Source of the DNA: Arcicella rosea
GTDB taxonomy: Bacteria; Bacteroidota; Bacteroidia; Cytophagales; Spirosomataceae
NCBI RefSeq assembly: GCF_014204325.1
Contig: NZ_JACHKT010000002.1
Coordinates: forward strand, 186,001 to 250,000
DNA: 64,000 bases
Direction of reading: 5' to 3'
Positions 16,055-23,190 of the stretch are shown piece after piece. Each line of letters starts with the position of its first letter. Position 1 is the stretch's first letter. The notes under the pieces were generated by a model that saw nothing but the letters and a program-made list of their open reading frames with translations, was not told the origin of the DNA and ran no database searches. Both the position numbers and the translations under genes were made by a program.

Positions 16055-17499
16055 TTGTCAGTCTTGGGTTTTGGTTTGAACGAAGGTTTAAAAACTGGTT
16101 TTGGTTTTGAAACAGGAGCGATTTCCTCTGTTTTTACTTCCGTTAGCTGTGAGCTATTTTCTTTCATTCCAGAATCCTCAAGTACTTTTTCTTCTGAAAG
16201 CTCTGAGCTTTTTACTTTAAGTCCTTCATCTTCAAGTCCTGATTCCTTTTTCTTAAACGAAGGTTTAAAAACGGGTTTCGGTTTTGGTGCTGGCGTGATG
16301 TCTTCAGTTTTTACTTCTTCCGAATCTTTTACTTCTGAGCTTTCAATTTCTTCCTCTTTTTTCTTAAACGAAGGTTTGAAAACTGGTTTCGGTTTTGGAG
16401 TAGGAGCAATTTCTTCTGCTTTTACTTCTTGTATCGTTTCCTTGAGTCCAGAATCCTCTATTCCTTTATCTTCTATTCCTTCTTCTTTTTTCTTGAATGA
16501 AGGTTTGAAAACTGGCTTCGGTTTTGGTGCAGGAGTAATTTCTTCTGCTTTTACTTCTTGTATCGTTTCCTTGAGTCCAGAATCCTCTATTCCTTTATCT
16601 TCTATTCCTTCTTCTTTTTTCTTAAACGAAGGTTTGAAAACTGGCTTCGGTTTTGGTGCAGGCGTGATTTCGTCTGCTTTTATTTCAGTTAGCTGTGAGT
16701 TAGGAGCTACGAGCTGTGAGTTTTTTTCTTTTAGTCCTTCATCTTCAAGTCCAGAATCTTCAAGTCCTTCATCCTTCAGTCCTGATTCCTTTTTCTTAAA
16801 TGCTGGTTTAAACGTTGGCTTTGCAACAGGCTTTTTCTCTTCTTGTCCAGCATCTTTTAGTCCTGAATCCTCCAGTCTTGTATCTTGTGTCTTTCCGTCT
16901 TCCGTCTTCTTCGTTTTCAACCCTTTCATCGCTTCTTTTTCAAGCATGAATTGGTCGTACAAATCACGTTTTTCTTGTGCTTGTTCTGGACTAAGGTTAC
17001 CGAATTCAAAATTATGTTTAGTAATGTCAAAAACAGAGAAGTCATATTCCTGTGTCATGGTCAAACACTCTGTTGGGCAAACAGTAGTACATAAACCACA
17101 GAAACAGCATTTTGCCATATCAATATCAAACTTCGCCGCATACAAACGAATGGCAGAACCGTCAGAAGCGTAACCAGCAATTCCAGTAGCTTTGATGGGT
17201 TCAATTTCTATACAATCGACAGGGCAAATTTTAGCACATTTATCACAGACGATGCAATCGTCCATTTCATTGTGTAATTGATAGCGACCATTATCAGGAA
17301 TTGGTAGCTTTTCATGAGGATATTGTAAAGTAACAATCCCAGTTTCTTGTTTGAAGTAGTCAGGATTATTGACAAAGATTGGTTTTCGGCTTTGGCGAGC
17401 TTCTTTCAGGTGTCTCCATGATAATGAAAGCCCTTTCAGCGAAGATTTAATACCTTCTTTGATGTTGCCGAAATATGTATTATTTGCTCCTTTTGACAC
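16051..17499 (-). CDS. nuoI: Second NuoI with a 290-residue repetitive, charged C-terminal tail
   Basis: Residues 1-190 form a normal NuoI: a membrane-associated helix region, then two 4Fe-4S motifs, CIVCDKCAKICP near 80 and CCFCGLCTTVCP near 131. After LKTKKTEDGK the protein continues for about 290 residues rich in Lys, Glu, Pro and Asp. Units of the form KPKPVFKPSFKKKE recur at least five times, alternating with short runs such as GLEDSG and GIEDKG. One 43-residue unit is duplicated almost exactly (about 16412-16670). Parts of the tail DNA show the same 7-bp period as nearby intergenic hairpins. The tail is probably disordered and has no assigned role. A normal NuoI is about 150-200 residues long. 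Confidence 0.92.
   Translation of the reverse strand: MSKGANNTYFGNIKEGIKSSLKGLSLSWRHLKEARQSRKPIFVNNPDYFKQETGIVTLQYPHEKLPIPDNGRYQLHNEMDDCIVCDKCAKICPVDCIEIEPIKATGIAGYASDGSAIRLYAAKFDIDMAKCCFCGLCTTVCPTECLTMTQEYDFSVFDITKHNFEFGNLSPEQAQEKRDLYDQFMLEKEAMKGLKTKKTEDGKTQDTRLEDSGLKDAGQEEKKPVAKPTFKPAFKKKESGLKDEGLEDSGLEDEGLKEKNSQLVAPNSQLTEIKADEITPAPKPKPVFKPSFKKKEEGIEDKGIEDSGLKETIQEVKAEEITPAPKPKPVFKPSFKKKEEGIEDKGIEDSGLKETIQEVKAEEIAPTPKPKPVFKPSFKKKEEEIESSEVKDSEEVKTEDITPAPKPKPVFKPSFKKKESGLEDEGLKVKSSELSEEKVLEDSGMKENSSQLTEVKTEEIAPVSKPKPVFKPSFKPKPKTDN
16143..16260. repeat. Heptad-type repeats inside the nuoI2 coding region, distal part
   Basis: On the + strand, units GTTAGCT-GTGAGCT near 16143 and AAGCTCT-GAGCTTT near 16198 follow a 7-base step, then continue with AAGTCCT / CAAGTCC phrases. 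They encode the Ser/Glu/Leu-rich segments between the KPSFKKKE blocks. Confidence 0.5.
16412..16670. repeat. 129-bp tandem duplication in the nuoI2 tail
   Basis: Two nearly identical 129-bp copies encode the 43-residue unit that contains KPKPVFKPSFKKKEEGIED. The copies differ by only a few bases, so the duplication is recent. Confidence 0.75.
16690..16724. repeat. Five in-phase heptads inside nuoI2
   Basis: The + strand reads TAGCTGT, GAGTTAG, GAGCTAC, GAGCTGT, GAGTTTT. Three heptads equal seven codons, which produces the repeated peptide NSQLVAP-NSQLTEI on the minus strand. The unit is close to the TTGAGNN heptads of the intergenic array at 14361. Confidence 0.7.
16873..16907. repeat. Five in-phase heptads at the start of the nuoI2 tail
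   Basis: The + strand reads CAGTCTT, GTATCTT, GTGTCTT, TCCGTCT, TCCGTCT. They lie where the conserved NuoI domain ends and the tail begins. Confidence 0.6.
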
Positions 17500-17738
17500 A
17501 GTTTTAAATAATTTTCATTGTTAGTTCACAGAATGAAACCTAGTTTGACTAGTAAAATACCAACAATTAACCACAAAGGTACGTTCTGGAGTTTAACAAA
17601 AGAAGGAAGAATAGGCTTTTCTCATCTGTACTTTATCCAATTGATACTATTGCCTGAGGTTCTGAGAGTTATTTTTATTAGAAAGCGAAAAAAAGATGAA
17701 AATATTTAATAAAAACACAGAAAACAATGTAAAACTTT
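17500..17738. other. Divergent intergenic region nuoI2 / rplM
   Basis: About 240 bases hold the promoter of nuoI2-J2-K on the minus strand. An open frame of 63 codons on the plus strand has no family features and no upstream signals, and I do not call it a gene. Confidence 0.4.
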
Positions 17739-17769
17739 TTGCATATACCGAAACAACTCCGTAATTTTG
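17739..17769 (+). promoter_or_regulatory. Bacteroidota-type promoter of rplM-rpsI
   Basis: TTG at 17739-17741 is followed after 20 bases by TAATTTTG at 17762-17769, an exact match to the Bacteroidota -33/-7 consensus TTG and TAnnTTTG. Transcription would begin near 17776, leaving an unusually long leader of about 196 nt. Confidence 0.75.
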
Positions 17770-17775
17770 CGTTCC

Positions 17776-17971
17776 CAATTTTTAACTGGATGCCCGTTCA
17801 GAAAAAAAATAAGGCAAAATCATTGAAAATCAGAGACGTTCCAACTTTGATTTACCGAAAATACTTTCACAGCAATTAATAAGAGTCCACCGTGAATATA
17901 TTTTTTGTAACGCCTCTTGGCAGAGGTGCTTTCTTTGAGAAAACATTTAGGACTTTTAAAATCTTAATAAA
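17776..17971 (+). promoter_or_regulatory. Long 5' leader of rplM, possible autoregulatory RNA
   Basis: The leader lies between the predicted transcription start and the GTG start of rplM. It contains a 6-bp hairpin, CGCCTC-TTGGCA-GAGGTG, at 17911-17928. Ribosomal protein operons are often controlled by binding of one product to such a leader. Whether this folds like a known L13 leader cannot be told by eye. Confidence 0.4.
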
Positions 17972-18415
17972 GTGGATACTTTAAGTTATAAAACCATCTC
18001 AGCCAACAAGGCTACCACAGAAAAGGGATGGGTTATCGTTGATGCAGAGAATCAGATTGTAGGTCGTTTGACTTCTGAAATCGCAAAAATTTTACGTGGA
18101 AAGCATAAGCCTTCTTTCACTCCACATGTTGACTGTGGTGATAACGTTATCGTTATTAATGCTGATAAAATTCGTTTTACTGGCAAGAAAATGACTGATA
18201 AAGTTTACATCCGTCACACAGGGTATCCAGGTGGACAGCGTTTTGCAACGCCGAGAGAAGTGTTAGCGAAAAACCCAAGAGGAGTTGTAGAAGCTGCCGT
18301 TAAAGGTATGTTACCTAAAAACCGTTTGGGAAGCCGTTTGTTCACTAACTTGTATGTATATGCAGGTACAGAACATCCACATGCAGCTCAACAACCAACT
18401 GAAATCAAATTCTAA
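17972..18415 (+). CDS. rplM: 50S ribosomal protein L13, GTG start
   Basis: L13 is an early-assembling protein of the large ribosomal subunit that binds 23S rRNA. The 147-residue sequence matches the family throughout: WVIVDAENQIVGRLTSEIAKILRGKHKPSFTPHVDCGD and MLPKNRLGSRLFTNLYVYAGTEHPHAAQQP. The start codon is GTG. The usual Bacteroidota N terminus MDTLSYKTISANKAT begins exactly there and no ATG fits. The operon continues with rpsI. Confidence 0.97.
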   Translation: MDTLSYKTISANKATTEKGWVIVDAENQIVGRLTSEIAKILRGKHKPSFTPHVDCGDNVIVINADKIRFTGKKMTDKVYIRHTGYPGGQRFATPREVLAKNPRGVVEAAVKGMLPKNRLGSRLFTNLYVYAGTEHPHAAQQPTEIKF

Positions 18416-18420
18416 TAATC

Positions 18421-18490
18421 GTTATTTGTTATTCGTTATCCGTTGTTCGTCTTTACGAATTAACATTAACAGATAACTGATAACTTCTCT
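18421..18490. repeat. Heptad inverted repeat between rplM and rpsI
   Basis: Ten consecutive 7-base units run without a phase break. The left arm is GTTATTT, GTTATTC, GTTATCC, GTTGTTC; the right arm is CGAATTA, ACATTAA, CAGATAA, CTGATAA, the complement of the same unit. It fills nearly all of the space between two co-transcribed ribosomal protein genes and ends just before the rpsI start at 18499. Confidence 0.85.
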
Positions 18491-18498
18491 ATAAAAAA

Positions 18499-18888
18499 AT
18501 GGCAGAAGTAACTAATACATTAGGAAGAAGAAAAACAGCTGTTGCCCGTCTTTATATGACTCCAGGTAACGGTACTATTCTTGTGAATGGTCGTGCTTTG
18601 AATGAGTACTTTCCATCTGAAATTTTACAAATTATCGTTAATCAACCATTTGCATTGACTAAGACTGAAGGTTCTTACGATATTAAAGCAAATCTTGATG
18701 GCGGTGGAATCAAAGGACAAGCAGAAGCTCTTCGTTTAGCAATTTCACGTGCTTTACAAGAAATCGATCCTGAGCGTCGTCCAGCTTTGAAAAAAGAAGG
18801 ATTCTTAACTCGTGACCCTCGTATGGTAGAACGTAAGAAACCAGGTCGTAAGAAAGCTCGTCGTAAATTCCAGTTCTCGAAACGTTAA
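18499..18888 (+). CDS. rpsI: 30S ribosomal protein S9
   Basis: S9 lies in the head of the small subunit, and its C-terminal tail reaches the P-site tRNA. The 129-residue protein starts with [16 protein letters not shown], has the [19 protein letters not shown] signature near 75, and ends in the basic tail [17 protein letters not shown]. It follows rplM, the conserved bacterial order. Confidence 0.98.
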   Translation: MAEVTNTLGRRKTAVARLYMTPGNGTILVNGRALNEYFPSEILQIIVNQPFALTKTEGSYDIKANLDGGGIKGQAEALRLAISRALQEIDPERRPALKKEGFLTRDPRMVERKKPGRKKARRKFQFSKR

Positions 18889-18900
18889 TATTCCTTGTAA

Positions 18901-19011
18901 TTTAGAAATCAGGCAATTTGATAATTTGAAAAGAATATTTTTAGATTATCAAATTGCTCGATTTTCAAATTATTCCTTCACTAATACTTACAGTGACCGA
19001 TGTGTTAGTGA
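18901..19011 (+). repeat. Tandem hairpins after rpsI, possible terminator
   Basis: CAATTTGATAAT pairs with ATTATCAAATTG (about 18913-18956), and TCACTAATAC pairs with GTGTTAGTGA (18978-19011) with T-rich sequence after it. Together they probably end or weaken transcription between rpsI and rpsB. Confidence 0.5.
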
Positions 19012-19103
19012 TATATTTTTTCATATTTTTCATTTAAAAAATTGGTCGTTCAGTTCTTAAAAATGAAGAAAATTAAATGATTTAAAATTTTTAAATGCAA
19101 GTC

Positions 19104-19144
19104 ATTTTCAAATTTTCAAATCCTTAAATTTTCAAATTATTAAA
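19104..19144. repeat. Octad repeats upstream of rpsB
   Basis: Five 8-base units follow each other: ATTTTCAA, ATTTTCAA, ATCCTTAA, ATTTTCAA, ATTATTAA. The same unit recurs near 20126 and 45092. The copy ends about 18 bases before the rpsB start. Confidence 0.6.
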
Positions 19145-19162
19145 GCTGATGACTGTCAGAAA

Positions 19163-19966
19163 ATGGCACAATTAGAATACAAAAACCTTTTGGATGCTGG
19201 TGTTCACTTTGGACACATGACACGTAAGTGGGATCCAAGAATGGCTCCATATATCTTTATGGAGAAGAATGGTATCCACATTCTTGATTTGAACAAAACT
19301 TTAGCTTGTTTAGACGAAGCTTGTACTGCTATCAAAGCGGTAGTTCGTTCTGGCCGTAAAGTAATGTTTGTTGCTACAAAGAAACAAGCTCAAGAGATTG
19401 TTTCTGAAGAAGCTCGTCGTTTGAAAATGCCATACGTAACTGACCGTTGGTTAGGTGGTATGCTTACAAACTTCGCAACTGTACGTAAATCAATCAAAAA
19501 AATGTCAACTATCGACAGATTATTGAAAGACGAAGTAACAGTAAAAGCTTTAGCAAAACGTGAGCGTTTGATGATGTCTCGTGATAAAGAGAAAATGGAA
19601 AGAGTATTAGGTGGTATTACTGACCTTACTCGTTTACCAGCAGCTCTTTTCGTAGTTGACGTTAAGCGTGAACACATTGCAGTAGCAGAAGCAAAAAGAT
19701 TAGGTATTCCAGTTTTCGCAATGTGCGATACTAACTCGAACCCTGATTTAGTTGATTATCCAGTACCATCTAATGATGATGCTTACAAATCAATCGCTTT
19801 GATTACTCTAGCAATTGGTAAAGCTATCGAAGAAGGTTTAATGGAGCGTAAGCAAGATAAAGACGATGCTCGTTTAGCAGAGGAAGAAGAAGCGAAGCGT
19901 TTAGCTGACGAAGAAGCAGCTAAGGAAGCAGCGAAAGTTGCGGCTAAATACGAGAAAGAAGATTAA
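19163..19966 (+). CDS. rpsB: 30S ribosomal protein S2
   Basis: S2 binds late to the small subunit near the platform. The 267-residue protein begins QLEYKNLLDAGVHFGHMTRKWDPRM and contains LGGMLTNFATVRKSIKKM and PVFAMCDTNSNPDLVDYPVPSNDDA. A Lys/Glu/Ala-rich tail of about 35 residues follows, as in other Bacteroidota. It is paired with tsf, the standard bacterial arrangement. Confidence 0.98.
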   Translation: MAQLEYKNLLDAGVHFGHMTRKWDPRMAPYIFMEKNGIHILDLNKTLACLDEACTAIKAVVRSGRKVMFVATKKQAQEIVSEEARRLKMPYVTDRWLGGMLTNFATVRKSIKKMSTIDRLLKDEVTVKALAKRERLMMSRDKEKMERVLGGITDLTRLPAALFVVDVKREHIAVAEAKRLGIPVFAMCDTNSNPDLVDYPVPSNDDAYKSIALITLAIGKAIEEGLMERKQDKDDARLAEEEEAKRLADEEAAKEAAKVAAKYEKED

Positions 19967-20049
19967 TAATAAGTTGAAGATATGATAATCTGAAAAAGCA
20001 TCAAAACTTATCTTTTTGTCATAACTTTATCATATAATTTATCAAAACT

Positions 20050-20090
20050 AAATAGCCCATAGTCTTTCTGTGGGCTATTTAAGTAAAAAG
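20050..20090 (+). terminator. Hairpin between rpsB and tsf
   Basis: AAATAGCCCA pairs with TGGGCTATTT, but a poor T-tract follows. It may act as an attenuator that lowers tsf relative to rpsB rather than as a full terminator. Confidence 0.55.
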
Positions 20091-20157
20091 ATTTTTCTAC
20101 TTTTAGGAAAAATCGACTTAAAGTTTTCAAATCATAAATTTTCAAATACGAAAAACG

Positions 20158-20991
20158 ATGGCTATTTCAGCAGCAGACGTTAATAAATTAAGACAAATGA
20201 CCGGTGCGGGCATGATGGATTGTAAGAAAGCCCTTACTGAAGCAGGTGGTGATTTTGAAGCCGCTATTGATATTCTTCGTAAAGCTGGTCAAAAAGTGGC
20301 AGCTAAACGTGCAGACAACGCTACTAACGAAGGTGTAGTATTAATTGCAATCAGCGAAGATGGTACAAATGGTAAATTAGTTGCTTTAGCTTGCGAAACT
20401 GAACCAGTTTCTAAAGTAGCAGATTTCAATGAATTGGCTGCTGCTTTATTAGCTTCAGCTGTTGCTATTGACGCTGCTGATAAAGATACTTTATTAGCTT
20501 CTACTTTAGCTGACGGACGTAACGCACAAGAAGCAATGATTGAATTGACTGGTAAAATTGGTGAAAAAATCAATATCGCTGGTTACGAAAACATCACTGC
20601 TGATAAAGTTGTTTCTTATATTCACTCAAATAACAAAATCGGTGTTTTAGTAGCATTTACAAATGTTACTGGTACTGATGTAACTGAAGTTGGTAAAGAT
20701 ATCGCTATGCAAATCACTGCAATGAAACCAGTTGCTTTAGATAAAGATGGCGTAGATGCGGCTACTATTGAACGTGAAATTGAAATTGGTAAAGACCAAG
20801 CTCGTCAAGAAGGAAAACCAGAAGCAATGTTAGAAAAAATTGCAACAGGTAAATTGGAGAAATTCTACAAAGAAAATACTTTGTTGAATCAACAATTTGT
20901 AAAAGACAGCTCAATCAATATCAAACAATTGTTAGAGCAAACTCAAAAAGGATTAACTATCAGTACTTTCAAACGTATTGCTTTAGCTTAA
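20158..20991 (+). CDS. tsf: Elongation factor Ts
   Basis: EF-Ts is the guanine-nucleotide exchange factor for EF-Tu. The 277-residue protein has the N-terminal UBA-like domain with VNKLRQMTGAGMMDCKKALTEAGGDFEAAID, the VALACETEPVSKVADF segment near 83 and the C-terminal dimerisation region. It is co-directional with rpsB. Confidence 0.98.
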   Translation: MAISAADVNKLRQMTGAGMMDCKKALTEAGGDFEAAIDILRKAGQKVAAKRADNATNEGVVLIAISEDGTNGKLVALACETEPVSKVADFNELAAALLASAVAIDAADKDTLLASTLADGRNAQEAMIELTGKIGEKINIAGYENITADKVVSYIHSNNKIGVLVAFTNVTGTDVTEVGKDIAMQITAMKPVALDKDGVDAATIEREIEIGKDQARQEGKPEAMLEKIATGKLEKFYKENTLLNQQFVKDSSINIKQLLEQTQKGLTISTFKRIALA

Positions 20992-21010
20992 TAATTTTGT
21001 AGTAATATTT

Positions 21011-21041
21011 AAAAAGGCTTCCAGAAATGGGAGCCTTTTTT
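21011..21041 (+). terminator. Terminator after tsf
   Basis: AAAAAGGCTTCC pairs with GGGAGCCTTTTT, followed by more T residues. It ends the translation gene cluster. Confidence 0.85.
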
Positions 21042-21227
21042 GTTTATAAACCTAAAGGTAATATTAATACTTTTTCAATGTTTTGAAGATATTTTGGGTG
21101 GCATGCGCAGGTGTTTCATTAATTTTTAAAATAAGTATCTCTACTACACAAGCAACGTTTAAGAAAGATGGGTTGTCTAAGTAATAGAAATGATCAAAAT
21201 TTATTTTAAACTTAAAACCATTACCCA

Positions 21228-21836
21228 ATGAAAAAATTATTGTTTTTAATGACAGCCTTAGTGGGTTTCATTTTCGCAAGTTGTGAAAAGCAGAATGATT
21301 TAACAGCTTCTGATGATGCTTTGGAAACCTTAGAGGTTTCAGCGGCACGTACTGCGGCAGTGACAGACACCGTAACGAAACAAAAATGCAGAGGAAAAAT
21401 TACAACTGTTGACCCAGCGACTTTACCAACAGTAATCGTTACTTATATTTCGACGAACTATGCTGGTGCAACGATTAAATTTGCAGGAACGGATACTCAA
21501 GGTCAGTATGTTGTAGGAATCACTTTAAATAGCGTTGAAACAGGCTTACTGTTTGATGCTAACGGTGTTTTTGTAAAAGCACTTCAACATTATGCTAGAA
21601 AAGCTAAATTGACAGCGGTTGAAGTATCTGCTCTACCAGCATCAATTGCTACTTATGTTACTGCAACTTACGCAGGTTACACAATCAAGCGTGCAGGAAC
21701 AGATGCTGATGGCAACTATTATGTAGCTATCAATGATGGAACAAACCGTAAAGTACTTTTATTTGATGCTACTGGTGCATTCAAACAGGAGTTGGAAAAA
21801 CCTTTACACAAAATGAGAAAGCTTAGAAAGCAATAG
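21228..21836 (+). CDS. Lipoprotein with two PepSY-like repeats
   Basis: The 202-residue protein has a lipoprotein signal (FASC, lipid-bearing Cys near residue 19). Two homologous repeats of about 65 residues follow. Each has the pattern LP..I..Y....YAG.TIK.AGTD..G.Y.V.I and ends with a phenylalanine-rich LLFDA.G.F strand. This is the PepSY-like (BLIP-like) fold common in Bacteroidota envelope proteins, of unknown function. The end is strongly basic (KMRKLRKQ). It is flanked by terminators and so transcribed alone. Confidence 0.75.
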   Translation: MKKLLFLMTALVGFIFASCEKQNDLTASDDALETLEVSAARTAAVTDTVTKQKCRGKITTVDPATLPTVIVTYISTNYAGATIKFAGTDTQGQYVVGITLNSVETGLLFDANGVFVKALQHYARKAKLTAVEVSALPASIATYVTATYAGYTIKRAGTDADGNYYVAINDGTNRKVLLFDATGAFKQELEKPLHKMRKLRKQ

Positions 21837-21857
21837 TCTTTTGATAAAATCATTTTA

Positions 21858-21905
21858 TAAACCCCATAATGTTGAATGTTTCAATGTTATGGGGTTTATG
21901 CTTTT
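21858..21905 (+). terminator. Terminator after the PepSY-like gene
   Basis: TAAACCCCATAA pairs with TTATGGGGTTTA across a 17-base loop, 21 bases after the stop codon. Confidence 0.7.
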
Positions 21906-21984
21906 ATAAAGCTTAGCCTTTTTTAAAATATAATTCAATAAAGAGCCGTATTTTAGCATTCTTTTTAATCTAGCATGATACTCC

Positions 21985-23187
21985 ATGAAAATTCTACATA
22001 CTGCCGACTGGCATTTTGGGAAAAAACTCCATAAGTACGACCTTCACGAAGACCAGCAAATGTTTTTGGAATGGCTGATTGCCCTTATCCAAGAACGAGA
22101 AATTGATGTTTTATTGATTTCTGGGGATGTTTTCGACCTCGCCAATCCGCCTGCCGAAGCCCGAATGTTATATTATTGGTTTTTACGACAAATGATTTTG
22201 CAAAAATGTAAAATCATCATCACGGGCGGAAACCACGATTCGGTGTCGATGTTGAATGCTCCCAAAGATATTTTGTCGATGTTGGATATAATCGTTATTG
22301 GCGGAGCTACACCCAATATTGAGGACGAAATCATTGATTTAAAGGAATTAATTGTTTGTGCCGTTCCCTATTTGCGTGATGCAGATTTGCGTCAGGCAGT
22401 GGAAGGTGAAACTGCCACAGGACGGATTGAAGCCATTCGGAATGGCATTAAAAATCATTACGACCAATTAGCCAATATTTGTCAAGAACGCTTTCCGAAT
22501 ACGCCAGTAATTGCGATGGGGCATTTGTACGCCAATGGTTCGGTCGCTTCTGAATCTGAGCGAGAAATTCAGATTGGCAATTTGGCAGCTTTTGAAGGAA
22601 ATGATTTTTCAGAAACCTTCGATTATGTGGCTTTGGGGCATATTCATCGCCCACAAAAAGTATCTGGGAAAGAAAATATTCGTTACTCTGGTTCGCCGAT
22701 TGCCTTGAGTTTTAGTGAAAAAAATGATTTGAAAATTGTGATTGAATTGGAAGTTTCTGGAGGAAAAATTCAAAAAATTGAAGAAATTCCTGTACCTAAA
22801 AACAGAATATTGAAGAAAATTTCAGGCGATTTTGAGAAAGTAAAAAGCCAACTCAGTAGTTTTCAAAACGAGTTACCGCTGAAAGCTTTTTTAGAAATTG
22901 AAGTAACAGAAGAATTACACAATCCTATTTTGACCAGAGAATTGAACGATATTATTGCCGTTTTTGAAGACGAAAATGCCATCGTTTTAAAACACAGAAT
23001 TTCATTTAAAAATGAAGTGAACAGTACTTCGGAACTATTTTTTGAAGGACAAAATATTGATGATATTAATGAAACTGAGATTTTGAAACGAAGATTAGAA
23101 AAAGAAAACGGACTTTCGGAAGAACATCAAGCTTTGTTGATGGAAGCTTTTGTGGAATTATTACAAAAAGTAAAAGAGGAAAACTAA
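21985..23187 (+). CDS. sbcD: DNA repair nuclease subunit SbcD (Mre11 type)
   Basis: SbcD is the metallophosphoesterase subunit of the SbcCD complex, which cuts DNA hairpins and blocked ends. The 400-residue protein shows the nuclease motifs in order: DWHFGKKL (10), SGDVFDL (46), GGNHDS (79), MGHLY (178) and LGHIHRPQ (215). The C-terminal part binds SbcC. sbcC follows after 3 bp. Because SbcCD processes long palindromes, it is relevant in a region so rich in inverted repeats. Confidence 0.96.
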   Translation: MKILHTADWHFGKKLHKYDLHEDQQMFLEWLIALIQEREIDVLLISGDVFDLANPPAEARMLYYWFLRQMILQKCKIIITGGNHDSVSMLNAPKDILSMLDIIVIGGATPNIEDEIIDLKELIVCAVPYLRDADLRQAVEGETATGRIEAIRNGIKNHYDQLANICQERFPNTPVIAMGHLYANGSVASESEREIQIGNLAAFEGNDFSETFDYVALGHIHRPQKVSGKENIRYSGSPIALSFSEKNDLKIVIELEVSGGKIQKIEEIPVPKNRILKKISGDFEKVKSQLSSFQNELPLKAFLEIEVTEELHNPILTRELNDIIAVFEDENAIVLKHRISFKNEVNSTSELFFEGQNIDDINETEILKRRLEKENGLSEEHQALLMEAFVELLQKVKEEN

Positions 23188-23190
23188 GCG

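Noticed and set aside
16055-17173. A 372-codon open frame on the plus strand, Ser/Phe-rich and repetitive
   Set aside because: It is the exact antisense of the nuoI2 tail and exists only because the repeats lack stop codons on that strand. It has no family features, while the minus-strand frame carries the conserved Fe-S motifs.
17518-17709. 63-codon open frame upstream of rplM
   Set aside because: No family features. It lies between divergent genes and upstream of the mapped promoter consensus, and is probably chance.
17790-17879. 29-codon basic open frame starting MPVQKK in the rplM leader, a possible leader peptide
   Set aside because: It starts only 14 bases after the predicted transcription start and nothing shows coupling to rplM. 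It cannot be separated from chance without comparison to relatives.
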